Part shown: in pieces, positions 15,506 through 24,516 of the stretch | How positions within the stretch are numbered: the stretch's first letter is position 1 | Layout of the letters: each line of letters opens with the position of its first letter | Assembly (NCBI GenBank): GCA_030148305.1 | Contig: JASBTS010000104.1 | Span: forward strand, 1 to 35,767 | DNA from: Allomuricauda sp. | GTDB taxonomy: Bacteria; Bacteroidota; Bacteroidia; Flavobacteriales; Flavobacteriaceae | DNA length: 35,767 bases | Direction of reading: 5' to 3' | Notes under the pieces: generated by a model | Database searches by the model: none | What the model was told of the DNA's origin: nothing | What the model saw: only the letters and a program-made list of their open reading frames with translations | Program-made: the position numbers and the translations under genes

Positions 15506-17488
15506 ATGAAACGCACACACATTTTAATACTTCTGTTTTTTACTGTGGCCCTTGTTGTAAGTGCAAATAATGGCTCGGTGGCCTTGGCAGATCCCGTAAA
15601 GAATATCGACATCGATGGAGATTTTGGGGATTGGCCCGATACTGCATTGCAATACCCCCTCTCCCATTTTAGTTCAAGCTTTAAAAGTGAGGGCAAGCTT
15701 GATCTCGCAGCTTATTTTCGCATTGGGTATAACCTTAACGAACGGGCACTGTATGTCGCTGTAGAGGTCACGGACGATCACTTTGTTCAAAATCCCGGCG
15801 ATTCACGGTGGTGGGTCCACGATATGCAGGTGCTGTATTTGGAACCTCGCCATAGCAAGGAACCTGTCGGTGTGCTGGCCCTTGAAGCCACTGCCTACTA
15901 TTCAAAGATTGTGGAGCAAAACCTCAATTGGGACCCCTATGTTAAGAATGCAAGCTGGAATATGGTCGAATGTGAAGTGATAAGGGTGGATAATCGTACC
16001 CGCTATGAGTGGAAGATCATCCTTGGGGATCACATCGCAGCAGGCAGAACCTTAGGGTTTGATTATACCGTTTTTGACAAAGATGCAACGGAAGGATATC
16101 CTGATACCCTGGGTTGGGGCAGGAACAATGGCATCAAGCACGAATGCTCCCAATGTCTGGGCGATGTGCTGTTGGTTCCAAGTGAAGCACAATTGGCGAC
16201 CCTTTCGGGGAAAGTGGATGTTGATCAGAAATTTGCGGAGGGTGCCACTTTACGTTTGGAACCTTTAACAGCAACCGAAAACCATCTGGACGTTGCACTG
16301 GACAGTGTTGGTACTTTTACACAGAGGGTGTTGCCTGGTACTTACAGGCTGTTACAGCCCGACCGATTGTTCTGGGAGGATCCAGTACATCTGTACCGCT
16401 TGAAAGCAGTAGGGCAAGAAACAGTGACCCTCCGAAAAAGGGGATCTTCACATTTGGAGCTTCCCCGAATGACAAAATTGGTGCCTAGACCTGAGTTGAT
16501 TTCCAAAAAGGGTCTGCTACATGAACCCAATGCAACTACCACACAAACGATAGACGATTTTGTGACGGCCTATATGGAACATGATATGGTTCCAGGGGTA
16601 TCACTGATGGTTATTCGTGAGGGTAAACCTTGGTATTATAAAACCTATGGGGTGCAAAATAGGGTAACCGGTGAGCCCATCACCAAAAATACATTGTTCG
16701 AGGGAGCATCGATGACCAAGCCCATATTTGCCTATGTGGCCAATTTGATGGCGGAAAGGAATCAGCTGGATTTGCAACGGCCCCTTCATGAATACCTGGC
16801 CTTTCCTGAACTGGAGGAGTATCCCGACTACAAAAAAATGACTGCTTACCATGTACTGAGCCACAAGTCGGGGATGCCCAATTGGGGCCGAACCATGCTG
16901 CGCGAACCAGGAACAGCCTACGGCTATTCCGGCGAGGCCTTCGAATACCTCAAACGGGTCATTAAAAAAATCACCTTTCGTGACATCGAGGACATCTTCC
17001 GTGAGGAACTGATTAAACCACAAAATATTGGCAGAATGGAGTTTAAACGGAGTCCGGCCCTACGCCAAGTGTTTTCTAGGGGCCATACTGATGGCACACC
17101 CAGCATACGCGTATTGCCAGAGGAGCCCATGGTGGCCTATAGTCTTCATACGGAGGCTCGAGCCTACACGGATTTCGCGCTGACCCTGTTGGAGCGACGT
17201 GGGCTCAAAGCTGAAACGTATAATAGAATGATGCGGATCCATTCCCCTTTTCCCGAAAACAGAAGGGAGACGGACCACCCCAAGGAGGGTATGGGTCTGG
17301 GCATAGCCATCTCGGAATCCAAATTTGGAAAGATGTTCTACCACAGTGGAAACAGTGGGGATTTCAAGTGCCTCTTCCGTATATATGAGGATTTGAACAT
17401 GGGTTTTGTCGTTTTTACCAATTCCAACACAGGTAATTTTTTAGCGGATGATTTGGCGTTGCTCTTGGTAGAGGGAAAAAGGAAATGA
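15506..17488 (+). CDS. CBM9-like domain fused to beta-lactamase-type serine hydrolase
   Basis: This is a 660-residue secreted protein. The ATG at 15506 gives a signal peptide (MKRTHILILLFFTVALVVSA). Residues 32-225 resemble a family 9 carbohydrate-binding-type domain: IDGDFGDWPD at the start, then ALYVAVEVTDDHF. Residues 230-320 look like a regulatory beta-sandwich (LSGKVDVDQKFAEGATLRLE). Residues 345-660 are a class C beta-lactamase/penicillin-binding-type hydrolase: Ser402-x-x-Lys405 in EGASMTK, Tyr474-Ser-Gly as the YxN counterpart, and HSGNSG in place of KTG. By family knowledge this fold covers esterases, D-aminopeptidases and carboxypeptidases; the substrate here is unknown. Fusion to a sugar-binding-type domain suggests a glycan-linked ester or peptide. 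Confidence 0.87.
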   Translation: MKRTHILILLFFTVALVVSANNGSVALADPVKNIDIDGDFGDWPDTALQYPLSHFSSSFKSEGKLDLAAYFRIGYNLNERALYVAVEVTDDHFVQNPGDSRWWVHDMQVLYLEPRHSKEPVGVLALEATAYYSKIVEQNLNWDPYVKNASWNMVECEVIRVDNRTRYEWKIILGDHIAAGRTLGFDYTVFDKDATEGYPDTLGWGRNNGIKHECSQCLGDVLLVPSEAQLATLSGKVDVDQKFAEGATLRLEPLTATENHLDVALDSVGTFTQRVLPGTYRLLQPDRLFWEDPVHLYRLKAVGQETVTLRKRGSSHLELPRMTKLVPRPELISKKGLLHEPNATTTQTIDDFVTAYMEHDMVPGVSLMVIREGKPWYYKTYGVQNRVTGEPITKNTLFEGASMTKPIFAYVANLMAERNQLDLQRPLHEYLAFPELEEYPDYKKMTAYHVLSHKSGMPNWGRTMLREPGTAYGYSGEAFEYLKRVIKKITFRDIEDIFREELIKPQNIGRMEFKRSPALRQVFSRGHTDGTPSIRVLPEEPMVAYSLHTEARAYTDFALTLLERRGLKAETYNRMMRIHSPFPENRRETDHPKEGMGLGIAISESKFGKMFYHSGNSGDFKCLFRIYEDLNMGFVVFTNSNTGNFLADDLALLLVEGKRK

Positions 17489-17513
17489 ATAACGAATTTT
17501 AATTGATAAAACC

Positions 17514-18515
17514 ATGAAAAATAAGATAATAAGTTATCTTCTACTGTCCCTATGTCTTGGTACCGTTTCCTGTTCAGAGCGGGGCACAGAAAAGGCACAT
17601 AACAACATTGCGAAAACCGCGGATAGCATTCCAATGATGGAGAGTTGGTTCCTGTCCGCCGGGGATTGGGAAACAGACCCTCAAATTTATGTGAGGGAAT
17701 TTGGTACTGGCACCGATACCGTGCTGTTGCTTCATGGGGGATGGGGTGCAGAACATAGCGGCATGGTCGATATGGTTCGTGAATTGGAAAAGGAATACAA
17801 ATTTTTCGCCCATGAACAGCGGGGTTCCCTACGTTCGCCCTTTCCTGATTCCCTTATCACCTATGAACACCATATCGAGGATCTAGAGCTTTTAAGGAGA
17901 GAGCTAGGGGTCGACAAGCTCAAACTCTTAGGGCACTCCATGGGGGCTGTACTTGCGAGTGCCTATGCCCAGCGATACCCAGAACATGTGAAAAAACTCG
18001 TTCTGGTCAGCCCGGCCTATCTCAAAAATCCCTTTCCCGAAGAGGATAATGAATTACTTAAAGCCTCCCAAAATACCTTCGAGAAATTTAGCAAACGCCC
18101 TGAGGTAAAACAGGAACTTCAGAAATATAACCTTACAAGGAAAGAATCCAGTCTTTCCTCAAAAGAGAAAACCATAGGGAATAGGATTGGTTTTGCCGCA
18201 AGGATGCTCTATGATGTTGCTAATTGGCATAAGCTAAATAATGGAAAGGCATTGTATAAGGGCAATGTATATGGATTGACCGAGAGTACCTATCCCGAAA
18301 ATGGTTGGGACTTTATTGAGGAATTTAAAAATCATTCCTATCCAGTTAACATAATTATCGGGGAAAATGATTTCTTGGATATGGGGAACCACATCACCCG
18401 AAAATGGGGCGAAGAAATACCAAACGCTGAATTTACGAGTATTGAAAAAGCAGGGCACTTACCATGGATTGATAAACCCCATGAGCTTGCGGTGGCCCTT
18501 AGAAACAGCCTTTGA
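17514..18515 (+). CDS. Alpha/beta-hydrolase lipoprotein, proline iminopeptidase-like
   Basis: The 333-residue protein starts with a lipoprotein-type signal ending in GTVSC (Cys20), so it is probably membrane-anchored outside the cytoplasm. The alpha/beta-hydrolase core shows the oxyanion-hole motif LLHGGWG (72-78), the nucleophile elbow GHSMG (Ser142), an acid in IGENDFLD and the His in KAGHLPW near the C-terminus. The HGG-type oxyanion motif and overall size resemble peptidase family S33 (proline iminopeptidase), but esterase activity cannot be excluded. It begins 25 bases after the serine hydrolase stop and is the last gene of this operon. Two consecutive extracytoplasmic serine hydrolases suggest a stepwise breakdown of one substrate. 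Confidence 0.86.
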   Translation: MKNKIISYLLLSLCLGTVSCSERGTEKAHNNIAKTADSIPMMESWFLSAGDWETDPQIYVREFGTGTDTVLLLHGGWGAEHSGMVDMVRELEKEYKFFAHEQRGSLRSPFPDSLITYEHHIEDLELLRRELGVDKLKLLGHSMGAVLASAYAQRYPEHVKKLVLVSPAYLKNPFPEEDNELLKASQNTFEKFSKRPEVKQELQKYNLTRKESSLSSKEKTIGNRIGFAARMLYDVANWHKLNNGKALYKGNVYGLTESTYPENGWDFIEEFKNHSYPVNIIIGENDFLDMGNHITRKWGEEIPNAEFTSIEKAGHLPWIDKPHELAVALRNSL

Positions 18516-18714
18516 ATAAAAATTTTACACAATGCATTAGTGCTTTAATCTTAACATGTAGAAGTCTTTTGATTCGAACCTTTTTTGGGCAGCCGATCCT
18601 TCTTCTATATCTGTCCTAATAAACTGCCGTTTTATAGTACTGAGCTATATTGGTCTCACTTTTTGAAAATCTGCACTTATGTAATTATATTGTATTGGAC
18701 ATTTTCAGACTTAT

Positions 18715-18983
18715 ATGGATGGCATACCGCTATATAAAGAAATCAATGAACTTCATGAACTAAAAGGGCCTTCTTTAAAAACAAAAAACCCGTTGTTTCA
18801 TTGCTTTGATATGGTCGAGGCTAATAACCTGGAAGTGAACCATACCGAACCCCATCGTGCGGATTTCTTTACCCTAGCCTTGAACTTAGGTACAAAGATC
18901 TATCCTATTCATTGAATGAAAACACCTTTAAAAATCCAAAGTATTTTATCCTTTGCGTTGCCCCTGGACAAATAGCCCAATGA
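18715..18983 (+). pseudogene. AraC-family regulator remnant, frameshifted
   Basis: The first 60 codons from the ATG at 18715 read like the N-terminus of a Bacteroidota AraC regulator (YKEINELHELKGPSLKTKNP, then PHRADFFTLALNLGTK). The frame then stops at 18913. A different frame continues the protein at once: LSYSLNENTFKNPKYFILCV followed by APGQIAQ, ending in TGA at 18981. That is the expected continuation of the cupin-like domain. No helix-turn-helix region follows. The gene is therefore broken by a frameshift near 18890-18900, a stop, and loss of its DNA-binding half. Confidence 0.82.
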
Positions 18984-19734
18984 TCCGAGAAAAGGGAGGG
19001 TTACATCCAGACCAAAAACTAGACTGAGTACTATTTCGATTTATTTACCTCTATCTTCCGGGATAGCATAAAATCAAAACAGAATTCGTGCAAAATAACT
19101 AAATTTACAGACTATGATGCGAAGAAAATTTCTTCCTGAATTGGACCAAAGTAGTCCTGAAAGCCTTTAAAGGGCATCATAACCCTGCCGAACCAGCCAA
19201 GAAGCGCAAGTCGTGCCCTAGCCATATCAACGAATGACAGTTTTTGAAGATCTATCCAACGTTCCCAAAAAAAATGTAGCCTTCCAATGTTGGAAAATCC
19301 ATCACAAAAGGATTTTAGGTGCGAGGTCCGAAACTATGTTCAATCAAGATCCTTCACGGAGGATTTTGGTTTTCTGGCGCGGGAAACATCATTGGATTTG
19401 GAATGGCCCTTTGTCAAGGACTATCTTAACTGGAAAGGGTTCAAACGGAATGTTTTTTCGATTAGGAGGCATTGGGGTTGGAAATACACTCTTTGATTAT
19501 CATTTCCTTAACAATACCTGGAACGCATTTGTTTTGATCACACCCATTAGAAATCTAACAGATTGAGGACGAGGATAATTTATAACTGAGTATCCTTCCC
19601 TGGTCTCCTAGCCTTTCCCTCAAAATATGGGAAAAACTGACATGGTTATTCCATGCTTGGAAATTGTTGGCCCAAGAACCATGGAGCAACAATGTCCCAG
19701 GACCTATCGCCAAACAGGACATGACCATACCACT
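18984..19734. other. Degenerate stretch, no supported gene
   Basis: Several short plus-strand frames occur (for example 19234-19566 and 19287-19496) but none reads as a known domain and they overlap each other. The mix of protein-like phrases in alternating frames is what a decayed coding sequence looks like. I could not recognise its origin on either strand. Confidence 0.45.
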
Positions 19735-20973
19735 TCAATCGATATGCATATTTTCAAACAGTTCAACCGTTGTTGCGTCATGTGTCCGATAACGGAAAAC
19801 ATCGATATCGCCGTCAAGGTCAAAATCCATTGCACGACCATTGTACACCCCTTGACCGGAAATCTTGATACATACCCACTTTTGATATCCTTTGGATCCC
19901 AAAAAGATTTGCATTGGCTGCCCTGGCACGCCTAGATCTTCTGCCCGCTTCGGGTTAGAACCCGCAAGGATATCGTAAAGACCATCTCCGTTGAAATCAA
20001 AAACCTGTAGCGTATGGCACGCCGGTATATCATTTATTATTATGTGCTCCGTCCATGACGAACCCTCTCTTTTATAATAGGACAAAGGATATCCCTTTCT
20101 CTCGGAATGTGCGATAAAGATTTCAGATTTTCCATCTCCTTCCAAATCCTTGATAAAAACCTTGGTCGCATTGCGCGACCAGTCCCCTGTCTGGTCATTC
20201 CATTTTTCATCAATATTCTCAATCTTCCAGGGCATTTCAAGCGATTTTCCAGGGCTATAAAAAACATATCCACAAGAAACGATGTCAGGGTATCCATCAC
20301 CATCGACATCCCCGGTATCCATCCCTTCGTGAAGATTGCCAAAGTCCTTATACTGTTGTGCCATCGACCATCCATCGGGGCCGATCTTTTTAAAAATGGT
20401 AAGCGTGTGTTCCTCAAAGGTCAACAAGACGATTTCCACCTGTCCATCGGCATTTATATCTTCGATTTCCACATCCTTGATAAAATTTGGTACGACACCT
20501 ATATAATGCTTTTCCCAAGTCGGGTTTTCATACCAATATACCTGGGACGGTGTCTTGGGCGATTCCCACTCTCCTTCGTGGTATGCGGCCACAATATCCA
20601 GATCACCGTCACCATCCATATCGGAGGCCTCAATGTCTCCCATGGCAAACCGACGTAGCGTGGAACCTTCTTCGTCGATCAATCGCTTGGTCCAATGCCC
20701 AAGTTGTTTGGTCCCCTTGAAAAAGCCCAATTGCCCTCCAGAATGATTGGAGTCCACAAAAAGGAGGTCGGCCAAGCCATCGGCATCCACGTCGACAGGA
20801 CGATAGGCCCACAAATAATTTACTGAATCTGATATGGTGCGCTGTTGAAATTCCAATACCTCCAGATTACCTTCCGGAACGGGTCCACCTGTATTTTGGG
20901 TTTCATTTTCAGTGAAACCCAACACCAGTACCGTAACTGCCAAGGTTATAAAAAAAAACATCTTGATCCTCAT
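19735..20973 (-). CDS. Secreted FG-GAP/VCBS repeat protein
   Basis: This 412-residue protein has an N-terminal hydrophobic signal (MFFFITLAVTVLVLGF). About seven calcium-loop repeats of FG-GAP/VCBS type follow, including DVDADGLADLLF, DMDGDGDLDIVAA, DINADGQVEIVLL, DVDGDGYPDIVS, DLEGDGKSEIFIA, DFNGDGLYDILAG and DFDLDGDIDVF. Spacing of roughly 50 residues is right for blades of a beta-propeller, so the whole protein is probably one seven-bladed propeller. Such proteins act outside the cell in binding or adhesion; no enzymatic motif is seen. It is the second gene of a minus-strand operon, 7 bases after the larger FG-GAP protein. Confidence 0.87.
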   Translation of the reverse strand: MRIKMFFFITLAVTVLVLGFTENETQNTGGPVPEGNLEVLEFQQRTISDSVNYLWAYRPVDVDADGLADLLFVDSNHSGGQLGFFKGTKQLGHWTKRLIDEEGSTLRRFAMGDIEASDMDGDGDLDIVAAYHEGEWESPKTPSQVYWYENPTWEKHYIGVVPNFIKDVEIEDINADGQVEIVLLTFEEHTLTIFKKIGPDGWSMAQQYKDFGNLHEGMDTGDVDGDGYPDIVSCGYVFYSPGKSLEMPWKIENIDEKWNDQTGDWSRNATKVFIKDLEGDGKSEIFIAHSERKGYPLSYYKREGSSWTEHIIINDIPACHTLQVFDFNGDGLYDILAGSNPKRAEDLGVPGQPMQIFLGSKGYQKWVCIKISGQGVYNGRAMDFDLDGDIDVFRYRTHDATTVELFENMHID

Positions 20974-20980
20974 GATATAT

Positions 20981-23629
20981 TTATTTGTGTAATGCCAAAA
21001 GAAACCTTTTAAAGGTCATGTGTTCGATGGCATTGCTGATTTTGTGCGGATAAAGCCCTATGAGAAAGCTGAGATTTCCCTGGAGCAATGGCCGGCTCGA
21101 CGTATCCCGGCCAAAACCGATTACGGTCATCCCAACTTTACTTTCGACGCCTTTTTCAGAATTGCCCAAGTACGATATGATGCCTGTTTGGGGCCTTCCC
21201 GTCAATTGCAACATATAAAATGTTTGATCGGAGGATACATCCCCCACATATACCCAATGGAAGATATCCGCAAAGGGTTTCCCCTTTGCAAAGTCCGGGG
21301 TGTCAAAACTTGAGCCTTGGCCATCGGTTCCATAAAAATAGTCTCCGGGTCGATAATTGCCCCCTGGGATGCCTTCGTACAGGAACCAATACTTTCGATC
21401 TTCATCGGTCTTTAAAAGATCAAACCTCGCGCAATCCCTAAAAAATGTCCATTTCCATTTCCATTTCCGATCGATGGATTCGGAATACAATATCCCATTT
21501 TCCACCCAAGACCTACATTTGGAAAAACCGGGATGTCCAACTCCATTATCCTCTCCTTGGTATACCAGATTGGGAAGTCCCCGGAAAGCCCCTGAAGCCC
21601 CTGCCGGATAGTCATCTTGACCCTCGGGTCCGTAACCGACCCAATCATTACCATTGGAATCGATAATTCTTGAAAAGCCCCCACCCTGGATATCGTAATA
21701 GTAGGTCATCTTTTGGGTCTCTATGATAAAGTGTTCCCTGTTTTGGTAAGTTCGCATGGATGTCCGAACGGTATCTGTTCGTTGATGTGGTTCAGTGGCA
21801 TCCTTGGTAACAATCTCCTCATTGTTGCGCCACAGGTGCATGTACTGATAGGAATCCCATGCACTTCCGATGATATCAAGGTCACCATCCCCGTCCATAT
21901 CGAAGCATTGGGCTCCAAGATGGTTTTCCTTCCCCGTATCCAACACCCGCTTCTTGAAATTCGCCCTACCATCGTTCTCCCAACACTGTAACTCCAGTTG
22001 AGATCCCTTGTGTTCCGCAGTAATGATGTCCAAATCCCCGTCACGATCTATATCGACAACATCAAGGTTGTTTGTGGAATATTGTCTTGCCAGTAAAGTC
22101 TTTTTCCAGCCCCCCTTTGGACCCTTATCCTTACTGAACCACCAAACATGGGCATCAGGTTCCTTGCCGGGATAGCGCTCTTCCGTCACTATTATTTCTG
22201 CTTCCCCGTCGTTGTCCAGATCGGCCACCCTTATTCGGTCGATGGCATGGTCAATCCCATCAATGAAATGATCTTCCCAAGGTGTGTCCAAACCCCCTGG
22301 GTTTTCAAACCATACAAGTGATCTTGGTTCCTCGCCTCCAGCCTTTGATCTCCCACAGACGATATCCAAATCGCCATCCAAATCAATATCCCCAATGCCT
22401 ATTCCCTCATCCGAAGTGTTCTTTGCTATCAAATGGGTAGGCCACGGTACTTCCCTCAATGGGTCTGAGGGAATCTCTATGACATAAATGTCATGGTTTC
22501 CCGAAATAATGATTTCATCTCGCCCCCCGGGAACGATCTGGGCCTTTTCAAAACCCTGGCTGTTCACGTGTGTCGTTGCGGGAACTTGCGAGATTTTATG
22601 TCCACGAAAGCTGGTTCCGCCGGTATTGGTCGCCTCGAACCAAAATACGTCCGGTAATGCCTGGCATATAAGTGGGTCGATTCTTTCCTCCTTCACTTTT
22701 CGCCATCGATCTGCCGTATCTTTTCTTACGAGCAAGGATACTCGATTTCCACTGCCAAAACCAAGAGGGGGGAACTGTACATTGAGATGTAATTTAGATC
22801 TATTCAAGTTATACATTGAATTTACTATGGGTCCAAACTTCCTATCTTCATGGCTGTCCCATTTCGGACCAAAGAGTTGAAGGTCCCGGAACCAATACCG
22901 ATTGGCTTTGGTAAAACCTAAACTATGGGAAACCAGCGCAATATTGCCAATCAGCAAGTCTTTGGAGACACCCTTCAAAACCACTTTTTGTAACTCTACA
23001 CCGGTTCGAAAATCTTCGGCGGATAAGATCATTTGATACCTTCCTTCCCCCATAGGCGTTGCCTCCATCTTAAGTTGTATATCTTCCCAATTGGCATTAT
23101 ATCGGTTTCTTTCAATGGTATTCCCATATCGTTCCGTCAACGGCAATATTGGATAATCGTTGGTTGCGGATTCATCCTCATTGCTCCTGAAAAAAAGCTG
23201 CCCATTGCTGTCAATCCCTGCGATGATCCCTCCCCCTTTTCCGGAGGAATGATGTATTAGAGCCGCCGATTGGTATGGAATTCCGTTGTTGCCAGCACCG
23301 ATGAGAAAACCGCTCCAACTCACCCCAGTTCCTTTGGCGGGATATCCCAATAGTCCTGTCCTTACCGTAACCCTAAAGCTTTCATCCCTATCCGAAAGGC
23401 CTTGTGTCAGCAAATGAACGGTCCGCATGGGCAGGTCGTCAGCTTTGGCCACACATTCCAATCCGCCAATGGCCACGCGCCAATCCTGTAGTCGGTTGGC
23501 CCAAAAATCCCCGCCAACCCATGTTTGGGTTACATCCGTGTCCCATGTGCTCCGGAAGATGGTTTGACCATAGTTCTGGAAGATTCCTAAAAAGATAAAA
23601 AAAACTGTAACCCTAATATTGAAGAACAT
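20981..23629 (-). CDS. Large secreted protein: ConA-like, FG-GAP and unknown C-terminal domains
   Basis: The 882-residue protein starts with a signal peptide (NIRVTVFFIFLGIFQNYGQT). Residues 25-260 look like a ConA-like jelly roll (IFRSTWDTDVTQTWVGGDFW; FRVTVRTGLLGYPAKGTG; YWFRDLQLFG). Residues about 410-600 hold at least four FG-GAP/VCBS calcium loops (DIDLDGDLDIVCG, DLDNDGEAEIIVT, DIDRDGDLDIITA, DMDGDGDLDIIGS). The C-terminal 250 residues (YYYDIQGGGFSRIIDSNGND onwards, with YWFLYEGIPGGNYRP) form a separate domain I cannot assign; its tone resembles polysaccharide-binding or lyase-like beta proteins, but no catalytic set is evident. It is the first gene of the operon. Expression with a second propeller protein suggests a surface complex. 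Confidence 0.85.
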   Translation of the reverse strand: MFFNIRVTVFFIFLGIFQNYGQTIFRSTWDTDVTQTWVGGDFWANRLQDWRVAIGGLECVAKADDLPMRTVHLLTQGLSDRDESFRVTVRTGLLGYPAKGTGVSWSGFLIGAGNNGIPYQSAALIHHSSGKGGGIIAGIDSNGQLFFRSNEDESATNDYPILPLTERYGNTIERNRYNANWEDIQLKMEATPMGEGRYQMILSAEDFRTGVELQKVVLKGVSKDLLIGNIALVSHSLGFTKANRYWFRDLQLFGPKWDSHEDRKFGPIVNSMYNLNRSKLHLNVQFPPLGFGSGNRVSLLVRKDTADRWRKVKEERIDPLICQALPDVFWFEATNTGGTSFRGHKISQVPATTHVNSQGFEKAQIVPGGRDEIIISGNHDIYVIEIPSDPLREVPWPTHLIAKNTSDEGIGIGDIDLDGDLDIVCGRSKAGGEEPRSLVWFENPGGLDTPWEDHFIDGIDHAIDRIRVADLDNDGEAEIIVTEERYPGKEPDAHVWWFSKDKGPKGGWKKTLLARQYSTNNLDVVDIDRDGDLDIITAEHKGSQLELQCWENDGRANFKKRVLDTGKENHLGAQCFDMDGDGDLDIIGSAWDSYQYMHLWRNNEEIVTKDATEPHQRTDTVRTSMRTYQNREHFIIETQKMTYYYDIQGGGFSRIIDSNGNDWVGYGPEGQDDYPAGASGAFRGLPNLVYQGEDNGVGHPGFSKCRSWVENGILYSESIDRKWKWKWTFFRDCARFDLLKTDEDRKYWFLYEGIPGGNYRPGDYFYGTDGQGSSFDTPDFAKGKPFADIFHWVYVGDVSSDQTFYMLQLTGRPQTGIISYLGNSEKGVESKVGMTVIGFGRDTSSRPLLQGNLSFLIGLYPHKISNAIEHMTFKRFLLALHK

Positions 23630-23709
23630 AAAATTCGTTCGATTTCTTAATCATTAATGTTAAAATGGGCCTTTTCCATACCTCCAAAAAGACCCATTGC
23701 TAACTCAAC

Positions 23710-23722
23710 TAACACTGTGTTA
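23710..23722. promoter_or_regulatory. Palindrome, possible operator for the FG-GAP operon
   Basis: TAACACTGTGTTA has perfect 6-base arms around one base. It lies 80-90 bases upstream of the FG-GAP gene start, between that start and a possible -7 element, where a repressor site would work. No binding protein is known. Confidence 0.35.
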
Positions 23723-23743
23723 AAAAAACTACTATTCACACAT

Positions 23744-23751
23744 CAAAGATA
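23744..23751 (-). promoter_or_regulatory. Possible -7 element for the FG-GAP operon
   Basis: On the minus strand this reads TATCTTTG, a match to the Bacteroidota TAnnTTTG consensus, 115 bases before the ATG at 23629. A TTTTG lies upstream but too far away (28 bases), so the -33 part is not convincing. Confidence 0.35.
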
Positions 23752-24516
23752 ATCTCTGGACAGGGGCATCCTGTTTATGCAAAATTTCAAATCCTTATCG
23801 CTGAATTCCAAATTGGAGTGCATCCCATATTTCCATTTATTTTTAGATTATCCTAAATTCATTTAACGGTTGCCAGTCAGGCTTCCTATAATTTTAATCC
23901 AGTTGGCGACTTGGGGCATCGATACACCGCTGATTGGGGTGGGATTACACTTTTTAAGCTTAAGGCACTTCAGGGGAATGTTCAGCACATCCCAAAATCA
24001 TATGTATCCGCACACACCTAAGGAATGCATCGGATTTTGACCCTTGTATAGTTTTTAAAGACCATTTTTGGGAATTTAGTAAACAGATTGGGTGATTGCC
24101 CTATCATGAAAATCGGGTCTTCACGAGAGAGGTCGGCCCCATGCCACAAAAAAGGTCTATTTGTGATTTTCAAAATCAGGTGCAGGAAAAATATAACAAC
24201 ATCCACAGGCATGGCCGGATATTGAAACTGTGGTCAAAAATACCCCGTTTGAAACAATGGTTTTAGTGTTATTTCTGCATTGCAAAGAGCATATCCGTGG
24301 GCAGGGACTTTACGTACGCCCTTGCATTATGGCGATTCCTTCGCTATTTATCCATGGAATAAAAGTGTTGGTTGTAAAAACACCTATTTAAAGGGTCATG
24401 TACCTTGGGAAAAAAATACAATTTAAAGGGAAAACTGTCCATTCCACATACAACAGTATTGGGATACCTTTATCCGATGTTCAAAACAACAACTTAAAGG
24501 GAAAAGCAATAAGAAA

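Larger units (their letters stand above)
23630..24516. other. Intergenic region between divergent operons
   Basis: No gene is supported in 887 bases. A 41-codon frame (24141-24266) has no recognisable feature. The left 130 bases hold promoter-like signals for the minus-strand FG-GAP operon (listed separately). The right end carries three TTAAAGGG words (near 24387, 24423 and 24494), the last two within TTAAAGGGAAAA, leading into msrB. The middle contains the palindrome TTAAGCTTAA near 23956 and otherwise looks like worn sequence. Confidence 0.5.

Noticed and set aside
24141-24266. 41-codon frame upstream of msrB
   Set aside because: No recognisable motif or initiation signal; too short to support.
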